Of a DNA stretch of 32,173 nucleotides, positions 32,070-32,173 are shown in pieces. How positions within the stretch are numbered: position 1 is the first letter of the stretch; each line of letters begins with the position of its first letter. The stretch spans positions 1 through 32,173 of the forward strand of contig NZ_JACJSF010000089.1 of assembly GCF_014698035.1 (NCBI RefSeq). Direction: 5' to 3'. The notes under the pieces were generated by a model. The model searched no databases. It was not told the origin of the DNA and worked only from the letters and a program-made list of their open reading frames with translations. The DNA comes from Desmonostoc muscorum FACHB-395. GTDB lineage: Bacteria; Cyanobacteriota; Cyanobacteriia; Cyanobacteriales; Nostocaceae. The position numbers and the translations under genes are program-made.

Positions 32070-32173
32070 GTGGGTAGCTAGCTAGCGAGGTTTCCAAGCC
32101 TTGGCTCCTTTTCTAACTAGCCCCCTCCGAACCGTGCTTACGAGTTTCCAGGTACACGGCTCTCCAGTACTCT
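32070..32173 (-). mobile_element. 3' end of a second, nested group II intron
   Basis: On the reverse strand a 34-base domain V (32162-32129) starts GAGCCGTGTACC, has a GAAA loop, and ends GCACGGTTC. Domain VI follows with arms GGGCTAGTTAG and CTAGCTAGCTACCC, and the intron ends CCCAC at 32070. Joining the next base (T at 32069) to a preceding TG would restore a Cys-Phe-Asp codon run typical of this reverse transcriptase block. The distal stem of this domain V has two mismatches, so efficiency may be reduced. The rest lies outside the window. Confidence 0.7.

Overview
This window is chromosomal DNA from a filamentous, Nostoc-like (Nostocales) cyanobacterium. The evidence is psbA (photosystem II D1) at the left edge, many HIP1 octamers (GCGATCGC), an smc gene followed by a PRC-barrel gene, an Alr4036-type flavin-binding protein, and the heptamer and palindromic dispersed repeats typical of Nostoc-type genomes. 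No rRNA, tRNA or CRISPR array was recognised.

Layout. Positions 1-7056 are mostly housekeeping: the 5' end of psbA, a membrane protein, the heat-shock repressor hrcA, a rhodanese, a DUF3352 protein, a secreted PPC-like protein and cysE. Positions 7057-8043 are a mobile-element scar: a truncated IS200/IS605 tnpB ends against a 170-bp MITE. Positions 8069-13374 carry an Alr4036-type protein and then a two-gene conflict cassette: a small EACC1-like protein coupled to a 1396-aa CHAT protease-STAND NTPase-TPR protein, whose TPR array is 13 nearly identical 120-bp units. Positions 13499-15601 hold a 21-bp minisatellite, a Uma2-family nuclease, a decayed second Uma2 copy and a TPR lipoprotein. Positions 15961-23007 hold an RNase D-like exonuclease, a BON lipoprotein, a second intact copy of the 170-bp MITE with target duplication, smc, and a PRC-barrel gene. 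Positions 23262-25064 are an accessory patch: a DUF433/DUF5615 pair, a Phd/VapC pair, an hsdS remnant and duplicated flanks. Then come an ABC exporter, a histidine phosphatase, a single-gene TIR-SLOG protein (27890-29083), selO, and the 3' part of a group II intron whose reverse-transcriptase gene appears to be interrupted by a second group II intron (a twintron) at the right edge.

How it fits together. Two separate immune or conflict modules (EACC1-like plus CHAT-STAND-TPR, and TIR-SLOG) lie about 15 kb apart among toxin-antitoxin pairs and restriction-modification debris. In both, the domain order suggests sensing coupled to a destructive enzyme (protease or NADase); that is inference from family knowledge. 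A second theme is how often small repeats have landed inside working genes without breaking the frame: hrcA (about 16 aa), smc (three sites, including a 40-aa insert in the ATPase head) and the tnpB remnant (10 aa). Two elements show insertion footprints: a 147-bp element with 13-bp inverted ends and an 11-bp target duplication (476-644), and the 170-bp MITE with a 7-bp duplication (17936-18119).
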